NCBI RefSeq assembly: GCF_002865645.1 | Contig: NW_020194519.1 | Span: 803,542 to 867,541, forward strand | DNA from: Hyaloscypha bicolor E | Lineage: Eukaryota; Ascomycota; Leotiomycetes; Helotiales; Hyaloscyphaceae | Length of the DNA stretch: 64,000 nt | Direction of reading: 5' to 3' | In this document: in pieces, positions 39,399 to 50,833 of the stretch | Layout of the letters: the number at the start of each line of letters is the position of its first letter | Position numbering within the stretch: the first letter of the stretch is position 1 | Translations under genes and position numbers: made by a program | Notes under the pieces: generated by a model | Told to the model about the DNA's origin: nothing | What the model saw: only the letters and a program-made list of their open reading frames with translations | Databases searched by the model: none

Positions 39399-39425
<27 letters not shown>
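39399..39425 (+). repeat. A27 tract at the end of the inverted repeat
   Basis: An uninterrupted run of 27 A directly follows the outer end of the right arm (CCGGCTT). Nothing similar is at the outer end of the left arm. Confidence 0.9.
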
Positions 39426-39428
<3 letters not shown>

Positions 39429-42400
39429 TCCATAATGATAATATTATTATCTATATATCTTGATATAATATATATTATTAGAATATTCGAATATAGATTA
39501 ATTATTTGAAATGAATTAATATTAAAAATATAATTAATTAGAATCTTCGGAAATGATTTTCTTTGATTTAGATTTATTATTAAGCTAAGATTTTCTAATA
39601 TTTTTGTATAATTATATTTATGCGCCTTCCGATCTTTCGATCGATTCAAATATTTGGAATAATAAAGATTGATATAATTATTGGAAGATATTTTATCACT
39701 TGAATATTGAGGAACGGGAAAGATATTATTCATTAAGAAGGCCTTAATAATCAAAAATTTGATTATTATAGGATAAATAACTTGATTATTAAAATCATTT
39801 TTTTATTTCATTGATTTCGAAATCTTCTGATTCACGATTCGATTAATTCTCTAGCTAATATATTAAATAGTAGGTAATTATATTAATATTATATATTTCT
39901 TATTATTATTATAAGCTTAGATAACTAGTTTCGATTTCTTAAACTCTTTCTTTATATTCTTATTTTTAATTTTATTAATAAACCGAGAGTTAAAAATATA
40001 TATTTTCTTTAGTATCTAAAATCTGGAAATAACCTTAAATATATTTTTTTCTAGGAGGCTAGTAACTTTAACTTAATAAGAGTTCTTATATAGGTTATTA
40101 TCCTATAGAAATACTATAAAATCCGGGTTTTTATAAGGGTATTTTCTATTATACTTTAGTAAAATAGCAGGAATAGTAAGAGAAATTATACTTATATTAT
40201 TTTTAGTATTATTATAGAATTTAGAAATAAGTTCAAGTTCAGAGCTATTAGTAATAACCTTAATATTTCTTATATAAAAGGGCTTTATAGAGATTAAATA
40301 AAAGGTAGTATTACTATATAGTAGAGCTAATATATAGTTCTTTTTATTAATAGTTACTAGCTTATATAATTTATTCTAATTATTAGATTAACTAGTATTC
40401 TCTTTATACTATATAAGAATATTCAAATTTAAGAGAAGTTTATAAATATTAGTAGTACTAGAACTATTTCGGATATTTAGGGTATTTATAATCTAGTATC
40501 TAGCTTAAAGCTTCTAAATTTCTATTATTATTTTCTTAAATATTACTAATTACTATAATATAATTAGTAATAAGGTATTATATTTAGTTATTTGAGATAA
40601 AGTATTATAAATTAAGAAAATTGAAATAATACTATTAGGTCTAATAGAATTATTAATAGCCTTAAAAGCTCTTTAAAATATAGTATTCTTATTAATTCTA
40701 TTAATTTTAGCTATAATAATAAAGTAAATATATTAAATTAGGCTATAATAATATTCTATAATTCTAATAGAATTATAAGCTTTTATAGAAATAATTTTAA
40801 TCTTAATTCCTATAGTATTTATAAGCTAAGTAAACTCCTTACTAATAAACTACTTTCCGGTATTTACTATAATCTAATTAGAAGGGCCTAAATAGATATT
40901 AATCTAATATTACTTTAGGATATCCCAAGTATATAATATACTAATATTTAGAAGCTATTAGCCGGCTTAATATTAAGTGCCTTTATTAATAATATAAAAT
41001 ATAAGCTTATTAGAAATATAGAAAATATTAATAATAATAGAATAGCTAAAGCTAATATTATTTCTTAAATTAAACTTGAATTATTCTAGTAATTATTCAA
41101 ATTTCTAGTATTACTTATAATACTTTATAAAATACTTAAGGGCTTCTATATTAATATTATAGCCTGCTTATTCTAATATATTTTGAAGCTTACTAATAAA
41201 TAAATAACTAAAACGGTAATATAGATATTATAATTTGATTTTTATAAGAAAGCAAAAATTATAAGTAAAGAATTTGGAAATAAAGCTTTATAGAATAGTA
41301 TTTTAAAATAAAAAAAAGTATCTAAAACATTATATTATAGATATAAAGCATTTATTAGAAGTAATAAAATAATTAGTAAAATTATTAAAATAGATCCCTA
41401 GCTTATTTATATTAGCTAAACTAAATAGAAATAGAGTTTTTATAGATATAATATAAAATTATACTTATCTAATTAGTATTTTTACTATTATAGATCTAAT
41501 AGAAAATATAGATTTAATACTAAACTAGATATTAACTTAATCTTTAGTAGTTTTATTAAGTTTAATACTATTATTAGTTTACTATAAAGCTTGGAATTAG
41601 TTAGAACTAGTAATTAAGAATCTAGAGGCTCTAGTATTAATTATAATTCTATAAAAGTAATAAGTATTATATTTTAATATACTATTAACTATAAATATCT
41701 GGGTGTCTTTTATTTATTTAATAGGCTTTAAGGCATGGTTTTTGCCTATTATCTAATATATAAGAGAAAGAGATATAAGGTTATTTATAAGGGTATTAGT
41801 TATAGGAATAGTAAAAGTAAAGACTATAGAAATAGATAGAAAGCTCTTAATAAAAGTAAAATAGAAATTAAAGTAATATTTCTCTCTTTTATTTATTTCT
41901 ACTAGTAAGACTTTAAAAGTATTATTTACTAGTTTATTCTTATTATTCTTATTATTCTCTTTTTCTTTAAATTCGGTAATATATTATATATAAATACTAC
42001 TAAAGCATTTATTAAAGTTATAGGTATTTCGGAATCTAAATTAGTAAATATTTCTATTCTTAAATCGAGCCTTCTTAGTCTTTTATTTCTTTAGTATATA
42101 TTTCTATAAGTAGTATTCGGGTTTCTTATATATAAAATACGACTTCGAAATATAATTATTATAATTACAGGGCTTGAAATAGTTATTACGGGTTCCGAAA
42201 TTATAATTAGATTCGTATTAATAATTTCCGAATAAATAGTAATTTAAAGGGTTTTAAGAATAGTATTTTTAATTAGTAAAAAGAATCTGGATATTAATCT
42301 ATTATTTCTTCTTATAAATAGTAATAAATAATTAGAGCTTATTAATAAGCTAGCCAAAATTATTAGAAGAATCCGAGATTATATATTAGTATACTAGTAA

Positions 42401-44072
42401 GCCTTAATAAGAGGTAATAATCTTATTATATAGGAATTTAGTAGTTTATAAGGCAGGAATAAGGCCATATTATAATTTATATAGGTTATTAATTAGTAAT
42501 TAGATAAGCTCGAATATTGTCTTTTTAGGGTCTTTTACTATTATAATTACTAAGGTAATAGTATTTTATTTATCTAAATTTTAATAATAGTAACCGGGGC
42601 CTTTAAAGAAGCTATAAATATTTATATAGGCTTTTTTATATATATATTAAAAGAGCTAGTTATTATAGAAATAGTCTTATACTAGTTCCTTTAATATAGT
42701 AGGAAAAGCTCTTACTAATGCCTTTTCTGGAAACTCTATATATTAGTAAATATTAAAGAAAATAACGAGTTTTTAATTAAAACTCTTATTAGTTCTATTA
42801 TATTTCTATATCTTAATATATATCTTTACTACTTCTCTAATAAACTTCCTAGTAATAATAGTAGGAATTAACTAAGAGTTCTTTAGATATAGTAAATCTA
42901 GTAATAGTAATAAAGGTAAAAGTAGTAAATAATCTTAATTTAGAGAAAGTAAATAAATACCTTAATTTAACTAGCTAGTTAACCGAGAATACTTGATTTC
43001 TTTCTATCTAGTTTCCTCTAAAGTAAGATAAACTAATATAATGAGTTCCTTTAGAAGATTTATTCTAATTAAGCTATCTTTAATAATATTAGCTTTATAT
43101 TAAATATATATTATTTTCTCCTAAATAATATTAAATAGAAACTATATTATAATAAGATATATATAGTTCTATTTAATATAGATATTATTATACTAAAGGT
43201 ATTTTCAAAGAGTTTATAGTTTAGTATAACTATATTAACTAAAGGTTATATTACTAAAGTCCTTAAAGTTATTCTTAAATAGATCCTATAGGTTCTTATT
43301 AGAAGTTCTATATAAGGTATACTAATATAGCTTAGTATTTAGATATTTCCGAAAATCTACTTTTATAATATTATTAGTATTAATTCTATTTTCCTATTTC
43401 TTAATTAATTTCTTCTCCTTTTTATTATCTATACTAAACCAAGTTTAGTCTCTCCCTAGTATATATATATAGTTTATAGTAAAAGATATTTGAAAGTAAG
43501 GTAATTTATAATAGGTTTATAGAAAGGGTTTAGTAATAAAGATATCTAAAATATCTAGATATCTAATTTAAATATCAGATATCCAGATATCTAATAGGAT
43601 ATTAAAATAAATATTTCGCTCTTAAATATTTCGTCTATAATAAGAAATTTAGGAAGTAAAATATTATAATTCCGAAAGAATCTAAAACTTAAAAAACTCG
43701 ATTTTTAATAGTAAAATCAAAGTAGTAATTAAAGAGCTTTAAGGATATATATAGGATATATATTCCGGAAAAAGAATCTTATAGATACGAGTATTATATA
43801 AATAGAAAAGATAGTTTCCAAGAAAGTAATCTTGGGGCCAAAAGAAGTTAATTTTAAAAGATAATAGAAGTTAAATAAATAATTAATTAATTAAATAGCT
43901 AATTACTTCTTAATTAGTAAGAGCTAATATCTTCTTTTTAGGCTACTAAATACTTTTCCGGAGTTAATAGTAGTTCCCTTCTTTAACTAGAAGTAAACTA
44001 CTTGTTTTAGGCTACTAAATGCTTTTCTAACTAGCTAGATCTTCCTCTAATCTATAAGTATAAACTAATTAG

Positions 44073-44372
44073 TATTAGTTTACTAGTAATATATAGTATT
44101 ATTATATAAGTATAAAAGTACTATTTATATAAGGTTAGTAAAGTTATTATTTTTTAGAAATAAGAATTATAGTATTATAATATTAATATATAATTTCTAA
44201 ATCTACTAAGCTTAAAAGAGTCTAGTCTACTAGTCGAGTTACTAATAAGACGCGAGGTTATATAACTATATTCCGTATCCCATATCTCATTACTTATATC
44301 CTATTACCCATATTCCGTATCCCGTATCCCGTGACTACGCACGTGACTCCCAAAGAAATAGCTATACTAATA
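44073..44372 (-). repeat. 5' LTR of minus-strand Copia
   Basis: Partner of 37000-37299. It is the least mutated Copia LTR in the window: tandem units such as TATCCCGTATCCCGT and the GTGACTACGCACGTGAC segment near 44,330-44,347 still have their C and G. Confidence 0.9.
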
Positions 44373-46140
44373 GATATTTTTTATATATCTAGGCTTTTTA
44401 TAGCTATAATAATAAAAACTCTCTAGCTAGTTTAATTTCTTTTTAAATTCTTAATAAACTATTTCTTTAAATTATAAAAATACTAGTTATTAAAGTTAAT
44501 TTACTAGATATAGAATTATTATAGCTCTTTAAATTCCGATAGGCTTTCTAGTCCAAAATGGTTTTTACTAGTTTTTTTTTTGGAATTACTAATTCTTAAT
44601 TAAAAAAAGCCTATTTTCTTATTTTATATATTATTTAATAAAGTTTCTGAATATATTAAACTTCTTATTATCTAAGCTTTTAAATAGCTCGAAATTCATT
44701 TTATTTATTAAATTATTATATTAATTATCTAGTAATTTCTCTAGTTTTATTATTAAGTAAATAAACTTTATTTAGAATACTAGAAATAGCTTATTTCTTT
44801 ATTTTAGATATTAATATATTTCTTTTACTTTCTAGTATTCTATTTCTTTATTTTTATTATAAGCTTATTAGTGAATCTTAAAAATCTATTTAATAATCGA
44901 GATTTATTTAACTAATTTAGGTTTAAGTTAATTATAAATAAAATTACAGGTATTTCCAGTAACTAATTATATTATATAAATAATTTTTAGTAGTTTATTA
45001 TTAAATTTAGAGAAGTTTTATATTAATTTATTTCTTATATTTAATATTTAATTATTAATCTAGTAATTATTTTTATTTATAAATAGAATAGAATTCTTAA
45101 TTCTAATAAGCTATAATTAATTATTATAGGCTAAAAGTAGAAAAAAGCTTTAATATTAGCTCCTATATAGTTCTTCTAATAAGAACCTATAGTATTTTTT
45201 AATATCTATTTATTTAAATCTTTATTTTATAATATTTTTTTATATTAGTCTTTTTTTATATAAAATTAACTAGTAATTACCTCTAGCTTATTAACTTTTT
45301 TAGTAAATTAGTTAATATATAAATGAAATTTCTAATAATATTCCGCTTATTTATTAGCTATAAGATAGTATTTATTAATAAGATTATTTTATATAAGTAA
45401 TTTCTATTAGGCCTTATTTATTTTCGGAATTTTTAAGTTCCAAGTTAGCTAGTTATTCTTTAATATCTTTTTCTGAAATAGTATTATAATAGCTTCTCTA
45501 ATAATATAAGTTTATAATATTAAAGTCTGGCTTTTCTATTTTATTATACTAGGGCCTTTTATTTAATATATCTATAGTAATAGTATTTAGTTCCGGGCTA
45601 TTTATAATAGCTTTAGAAAAGATATTAGTTATAGAAATAAGTATTAAATAAATTCTTTTTATTTAATATTAGTAAATTATAACTAATTATTATTTTATCT
45701 AGTTTTAAATTAGTAAACTAAAACTAATTATTATCTTTTCTTATTTTAAATTAGTAAACTATTATTAATTCTTTTTATACTAGAAAAAAAGGCCAGTTTT
45801 TTTACTTTTATTAATATTAAAGAAAATATTATTTATTCTAGTTAAGAATTAGGTTCCGAAATTAATTAGATTATAGAAAATAGTATTTTTGTTCTTTTAT
45901 ATTAGTAAAGAACCAATTACTAGAAAAGAAATATTATTTACTCTAGTTAAGAGTTAGGCTCTAAAATTAACTAGATTATAGAGAATATTATATTTTTAGT
46001 TAAGCTCTCTGGTTTTTTATAGTTTAAGGAGATTATTAAATATTAAAAGCAGTATTTTGTTTTTGCTTTTTAAGAATAAATACGGATTCTTTACTAGTAG
46101 TATTATATTATCTCTATAGGCCGAGTCGAGTAAGCTTAGT
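44373..46140 (-). mobile_element. Old Gypsy relic, fragment 5 (5' part), edge of RIP block
   Basis: AT-rich RIP DNA that becomes continuous with 35821-36999 once the minus-strand Copia is removed. It should contain the gag end of the old element, but no domain or LTR can be read. Local duplications are seen at 45,700-45,775 (TTTTAAATTAGTAAACTA twice) and at about 45,829-45,996, where a roughly 70-base segment with CTAGTTAAGA and TTAGATTATAGA occurs twice. The block ends at about 46,140, where ordinary composition begins. Confidence 0.45.
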
Positions 46141-47279
46141 ATTATATAATAGTGGAATTAATAAAATGGTCGAGGGTTTAAAGTTCAAAGAATCTCATAT
46201 ATTAGAAAATACTAAGCTATGGAATAAAGTAGGGAGGATGCCTCGACCTTTAGTATTATTCCGCCCAAGCAATTCCGGCTTAGCTTCGTTTTGTGCCTGT
46301 TTCCGATATCCTGTCCTTGGCAGATCATGCCCTTACGCCAGCCGTCACAGAGGGTGTGGTGCACGGACCAAAAATCGGCCACTTTTCTCTCGTATGAAGA
46401 GAACACCTTGCGATTACTTTTTCCCGCCGGGAGCCATCCAAAGTTTCTTTGCGAACCGACAGTTTTTGCCTAATATATCACATATCACGCATCCTGAAAG
46501 GCAGCCAGCTACTATTTCCACCATAGGTAATGCCCCAATTGGTCGATTTGATGCCGAGCTAACACCCACAGGGTCAAAAAACCCCTGCCGCTGTCTGCAT
46601 GCAGCCATACCCAACCAGCCACGTCGAGCCGAACAGCCTAAAGGGAAGCCTTACCACAGCACGCGTGCCCGATTTACTAGACGAGACATAGAGGATGGTT
46701 AGTTCTCGGAATGAAGAGAGCGCCAGTAGGAGCCTTCAATGACAAGCTATTCTGCGAATACCAGCCGCCCTCGAAGAGTAAAAAGAGGACCATCTTCGTG
46801 TGGACGTGCGTACGACCCCTCTGACTCCTAATATTCGACGGTATGCGGGCTCACCGAAAAGAAGTGCTCCTGTGGACAGACCAAGATACATATAATGACG
46901 GATGCTTGCCCCAATTGCCAACAGCCACGATGCGCAGAATGTCGAACCGAGAAGGTATTCGTCAAGTAATGATGGAAGCTAGGAGGACGTGATTAGAAGG
47001 ACCAGAAGTGGGCGGATGAGTTTGACTGCAGGTATGGTTTAAAGCGGTTTGGTGTTCCGTTACTGGTGTGTTTAGCAAGGCGTTCTTAGATGAGCGTTCC
47101 GAGTACTTATGGAGGAGGTTTCTGGAGCGAAAAGTTACACCTTTGTGTGCCCTCCTTTTGCATCCCCGAACAGCCTCGATTTGCACTCTCCTCTAGGTGG
47201 CTATTCCAGATGCTTTTGCCTCCAGCCGTTCCATCTTTTTCTGGTTGTTCATTCCCGAGTGCGTCGTGAGCCGCAAGCC
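46140..47279. other. Transition from repeats to gene-bearing DNA
   Basis: Composition is balanced and CpA/TpG are normal from about 46,200 on. An open frame at 46166-46702 (plus, 178 codons) starts inside the AT-rich edge, overlaps open frames on the other strand and has no recognisable domain, so I do not call it a gene. The only protein-like item is the Cys-rich stretch listed separately. Confidence 0.5.
46832..46969 (+). CDS. Possible exon of a small Cys-rich zinc-ribbon-like protein
   Basis: A plus-strand frame open from 46832 to a TAA at 46967-46969 encodes KKCSCGQTKI and then CPNCQQPRCAECRTEK. The CxC ... CPNC ... CAEC spacing could bind zinc and resembles short Cys-rich proteins common in ascomycetes. 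There is no upstream ATG in the same open stretch: a TAA lies at 46829. A real gene would therefore need a 5' exon, for instance the ATG at 46739 joined through a GT donor near 46778, which keeps phase. Unproven; it may be a gene fragment left by the invasion of repeats next to it. Confidence 0.3.
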   Translation, partial: YSTVCGLTEKKCSCGQTKIHIMTDACPNCQQPRCAECRTEKVFVK

Positions 47280-49776
47280 ATGCCTAGTATGGTGCAACAA
47301 AAACGAAAACCACCTAGTGGACGACCAGGGCCTAGCCGCTTTCTGAGCTTAAGCCACGCTGAGTGGAATCCGATATTCGCGACGCGCCGCACAAATATTC
47401 TGTTCGGTGTTGAAAACGAAACTTGTATCGAAAACCGAGGGCTGCAGGAGGACGATGTCGTTCGAGGCTTCATGAAAGATGGTGATGAATCGGACGCTTG
47501 TCTCCCCCGGGCGGACAAGGTTGAGCAGTATTGCTTTGGCGCAAGTCTGGGAGCGCTCCAAGCAGAGAAAGGAGACGTCGGCGGCCCTATCGCTTGGTTG
47601 GATGAAAGGAGTTGCGCCGGTGAAAAGGAACAAGTACGGAAATACCGAGGTCCGCTTACAGCGCGCCAGCTGTATGAGCAGTTGAAGAGACCCGTAAGCT
47701 GGCCCAAATTCCAAACCTGCTCCCTGCGTTCCTCCTCTGAACCTGCCACTTCCCACTCCCCCAACCCAGCAAGATAAAGGGCAAAGGCCAAGCTGATGTT
47801 GAACTTTACCCTAGCGATTCTCTGTTGCCGCGGCCACTGGTACGAATAAGGTTAGCGAGAGCGGGAGCGAGAGCGGGAGCGCGAGTGCGAGCGCGGCTAC
47901 AGCCGGCAACTATGACTTATCTTTATCGAACATGGACTCGGAGCCGAAGCCGGATTTAGAAAATCCTCATGAGGAAGAAAAGCGGCCCAAAGATCTAGAT
48001 CTAGAGCCAGAGCCAGAGCCAGATGCCGAACAACGGAAAATGTGCGTAATCACCAGTCGTGTCAATACGCTTCTGTGGGTCAGTAATGCTGACAGAGCTG
48101 CAGATTTATTACCAACCTGGACCGTTGGGGCATCCTTGCCCTCATCGGTACCGCATCAGAGTCTCAAGCCTTGGGCCTTCGCGACACCCTCTACAAACAC
48201 CTTGCTTGGGAGAATTTTATTGGCGTCACATTTCCTGTAAGAAGACTGGTCCAGATCCGGCTGCAGGGTGCTTGCTAACAAAGCCACATAGCCTGGGTTG
48301 CCCATGTTTCAACTGGCATTCCACATCCCGTTCTATGTATGGCGGGTGTCGGAAAGAGCGTGGGAAGATCATCGTCTTGATTCAAACGCAAATCGCTTGA
48401 GGCAATGCCGAGATGTCTCATTCCTGGATTGGAAGAGCTCGGGGCCCTCTAACTTTCTCTACGAGGCACAAATGTCTTGTCTAGTAGCTGGAGAGGACGA
48501 GTCGCGGTGGGTCGCCTACGGCTTTTTTGACACTTACTTCGACGCCGTCGGTGAAGCAAAAGAAACTGTGGAGGCATACCACGACGATGCTATAATGGAG
48601 GGCGGCATGAATGCCGACCCTCTCACATTTGGCGTCATCGGCGCGGAGAAGACAGTTCGGACACCGCGAGAATATTTTCTCTCCTGTTTCCGAATTCGCA
48701 TTGCCCAAGTTAAACGTGAATGGGTGCAAGTGGTTGCGAAGATAAGGCAGAGCATTCGCGATTATGAGCAGGTGAGTCGTCTTTTCTAATATTTCTAAAG
48801 CGGGGAGTCGAGCAATGTGAATCCACACGAAGCTGTAGTCTACCAAATAGACATCGAAGGGAAATATTTGAAGATGGCAAGCATTCTGGTATCTAAGATA
48901 TTTTCAAGCTGTTTGCTTGGTTTGATGTCTATTAACACATTAAACAGACGTATCAGTATTCCTTGTGCATGTCCAGAGAGCGATCCTCTTCTACAGCAGC
49001 AGAACACAACGAAATGGTCAAGTCATCGCGTGACTGGATCGTTCAAGTCAAAAGACTCACAACGCAATTGTTTCAATGCCTATCTAAAACCGTCGGTGCC
49101 TGTGAGAACTTCTGTCTCAATCATGCTATATATTTCGAGAACCTTTCTAGCCCGCTTAGTGGTGAACGGTCTCTTCGTGATATTGAAATAACTTTCACTG
49201 AATTAGACTCGCTAAGGAACAAACTCGAGTACTTGGCGGAAAGCTGCTCTGAGTTTGCACAAGAGGCGAGTTTCCATTATTAGCTTATTATTCCACTCGT
49301 TATAAAAGCTCTACTAGTACACAGTTACTAACATTGTAATTGAATTATTTAGCTCGAACTTCGACTTATTCTTGAGGGCAATGAAGTAGGAAATATGCAG
49401 CACAAGATAGCCCAGGATAATAAAGGACTGGCGTTAATTATGATGGTAAGTCTTTTACTTCCTTAGGAAGTAGGAAGGGAAAAACCCCCAACCCCCAGAC
49501 TTCTAACAGCTTTCACACTCACAGATCTATATCTCTCCTATCGCACTTGCTGCGGCGATTTTCTCTATGAACAGAGACGTAATTTCATTTATTCCTGCAA
49601 ATTTCGGGTCATTTATAAGCCTAGTCTTCGGCTTCGGTATTCTAGGAATTCTCATTCTTGTTATGCGGCAATACGAAGATTGGTGTTGGCAAGTATTTAT
49701 GGCTTTAAATGGGCAACGATGCTGGCAAGGAATTCGGTTTAGGAGGAAAACGAGGGAAAATATGGAGCAAAGTTAA
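47280..49776 (+). CDS. CorA-like transmembrane protein, 7 exons
   Basis: Model: 47280-47693, 47851-48041, 48104-48236, 48292-48771, 48948-49265, 49353-49445, 49525-49776, giving 626 residues. All phases agree. The N-terminal part has LTARQLYEQLKRP, and the second exon is Glu/Pro/Ser-rich. Then come TNLDRWGILALIGTASESQ, FPPGLPMFQLAFH and LYEAQMSCLVAG, blocks typical of a large fungal family ending in a CorA-type membrane domain. Two helices close the protein (about 535-556 and 570-590). Between them SMN (557-559) stands where CorA magnesium channels have GMN. Ion transport is therefore possible but unproven. The fifth intron (49266-49352) appears to use a GC donor (GAG|GCGAGT). The ATG at 47109 in the same frame would add 57 residues. 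The first intron end is the least certain. Confidence 0.75.
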
Positions 49777-50833
49777 ATATAATAAACTATATAACCTGGC
49801 ATTTTTTGTTAGAAAGCAAATGAATTGTTCTACTACTAGCCGGAGTGCTCCCGATTATAATACTGCAATTACTCGTTAGGAATACTCTAGCCTATATTAC
49901 GAATAAGGGATATATGCCACTACGCAGGACACTAAAATAAAATACATCAGACACGATTACTCTCAAGTAGAGTCCTGCAAACCAATGTGCTCCCTTTTCC
50001 TGTATTGGCGGGGGCTAGAAGAAGAACCCCTAAGTATAATCCAGCTAACTTATTAATGTGATCAAGACCCAGGTTCTAACTCAGATTAGGATAGTAGCGA
50101 CTCTAATTCAAAGACGAAAGTAGATTTGAGAGCCGCCCAGATTCGTTATAAATTATATTAATAATCTTAGCCGAATATTTATTGCAGAATCAACCAGGTA
50201 TCAGAATTTTGGTCTCGCGAAGTTCATCTCATTATCAAGAAAACGTATTAAAAACTCATTCAACATTATGACGTCATTTGAGGATGCTCTCAGTTTAGCT
50301 TACTTGTCTATAACCAAGATAGCCCTGGATCTTACCTTACTCCTTATTATGTGCTTATCGGATCGGCTGCCGCCAATATTACACCTCATGATCAATGGTA
50401 CGCGCAAAATCACAGCAAATCAGACCCAAATCTCGGCTCTTTGATTTGGGGAGGTGGCCGTGAGCATCTGAATATTCTACAAGAACGTTGAGCCTTACTT
50501 CATGCTAAAGAAGCATTTAAATGATAAAGGCGAATTGGGTGACTGGGCCAGGAGAAACGCCATCAAGGCACCCCACTGGGGATGGAAACGGAGGCAAGAC
50601 CCGATACTAATCGGAAAGCTGTAAATCTAGAACCCAAACTTCGCAGCAGGTAAACGAGGTGATCCACTTTGAATTGTCAGTCCATCCATCAGCCACTAGA
50701 TGTCCGGGACGGAGCATCAGAGGCCACATGAGCACTTTCCCGCAAAATCTCCGCAGCACCCAGTATCTATTCTCCATCCAATTCTCGAAAACTTTTTATT
50801 TCACCAATGGGTATCAAGTAAACTCATAAATTG
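49777..50833. other. Intergenic, convergent 3' ends
   Basis: About 1.06 kb between the 3' ends of the CorA-like gene and the importin gene. Patches around 49,780-50,170 are AT-rich. No open frame, tRNA or repeat was recognised. Confidence 0.6.

Larger units (their letters stand above)
37385..39848. other. Foreign insert replacing part of the minus-strand Copia
   Basis: Both junctions with Copia can be seen: homology to the plus-strand Copia stops near 37,360-37,385 and resumes near 39,848. The inside is AT-rich, but CpA and TpG are common (many ATGATC, TCATAA and GATCAT words), unlike the RIP DNA around it. It contains the long inverted repeat 37492-39398 and about 420 bp of further DNA to its right. 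The open frame at 39380-39754 (minus) is Asn/Ile/Tyr-rich, ends in a poly-Phe tract from the A-run, and is probably chance. Origin unknown: an AT-rich organelle or plasmid sequence, or a repeat with a different mutation history, are possibilities. Confidence 0.7.
37000..44372 (-). mobile_element. Ty1/Copia retrotransposon, minus strand, with foreign insert
   Basis: The same family as 29343-35820, inverted. The two LTRs are 300 bp each, and the flanks AATAT (36995-36999) and GATAT (44373-44377) are a 5-bp duplication with one G-to-A change. From about 39,848 to 44,072 the sequence is a reverse-complement match to the plus-strand Copia up to about its position 34,030. The next 1.4 kb of Copia, which should hold the end of RT and RNase H, is missing. 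In its place lie about 2.46 kb of unrelated DNA (37,385-39,848). Only the last 60-85 bp before the 3' LTR remain. Confidence 0.85.

Noticed and set aside
39380..39754. 124-codon minus-strand open frame in the foreign insert
   Set aside because: Asn/Ile/Tyr-rich composition and a poly-Phe run from the A27 tract point to chance in AT-rich DNA.
46166..46702. 178-codon plus-strand open frame at the edge of the gene block
   Set aside because: It starts inside RIP DNA, has no domain or intron pattern, and overlaps open frames on the opposite strand.
46962..47186. 74-codon minus-strand open frame upstream of the CorA-like gene
   Set aside because: There is no recognisable content, and it overlaps the probable promoter and 5' region of the plus-strand gene.
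47249..47791. 180-codon minus-strand open frame
   Set aside because: It lies opposite the first exon of the CorA-like gene, whose plus-strand reading shows family motifs and a matching splice donor.
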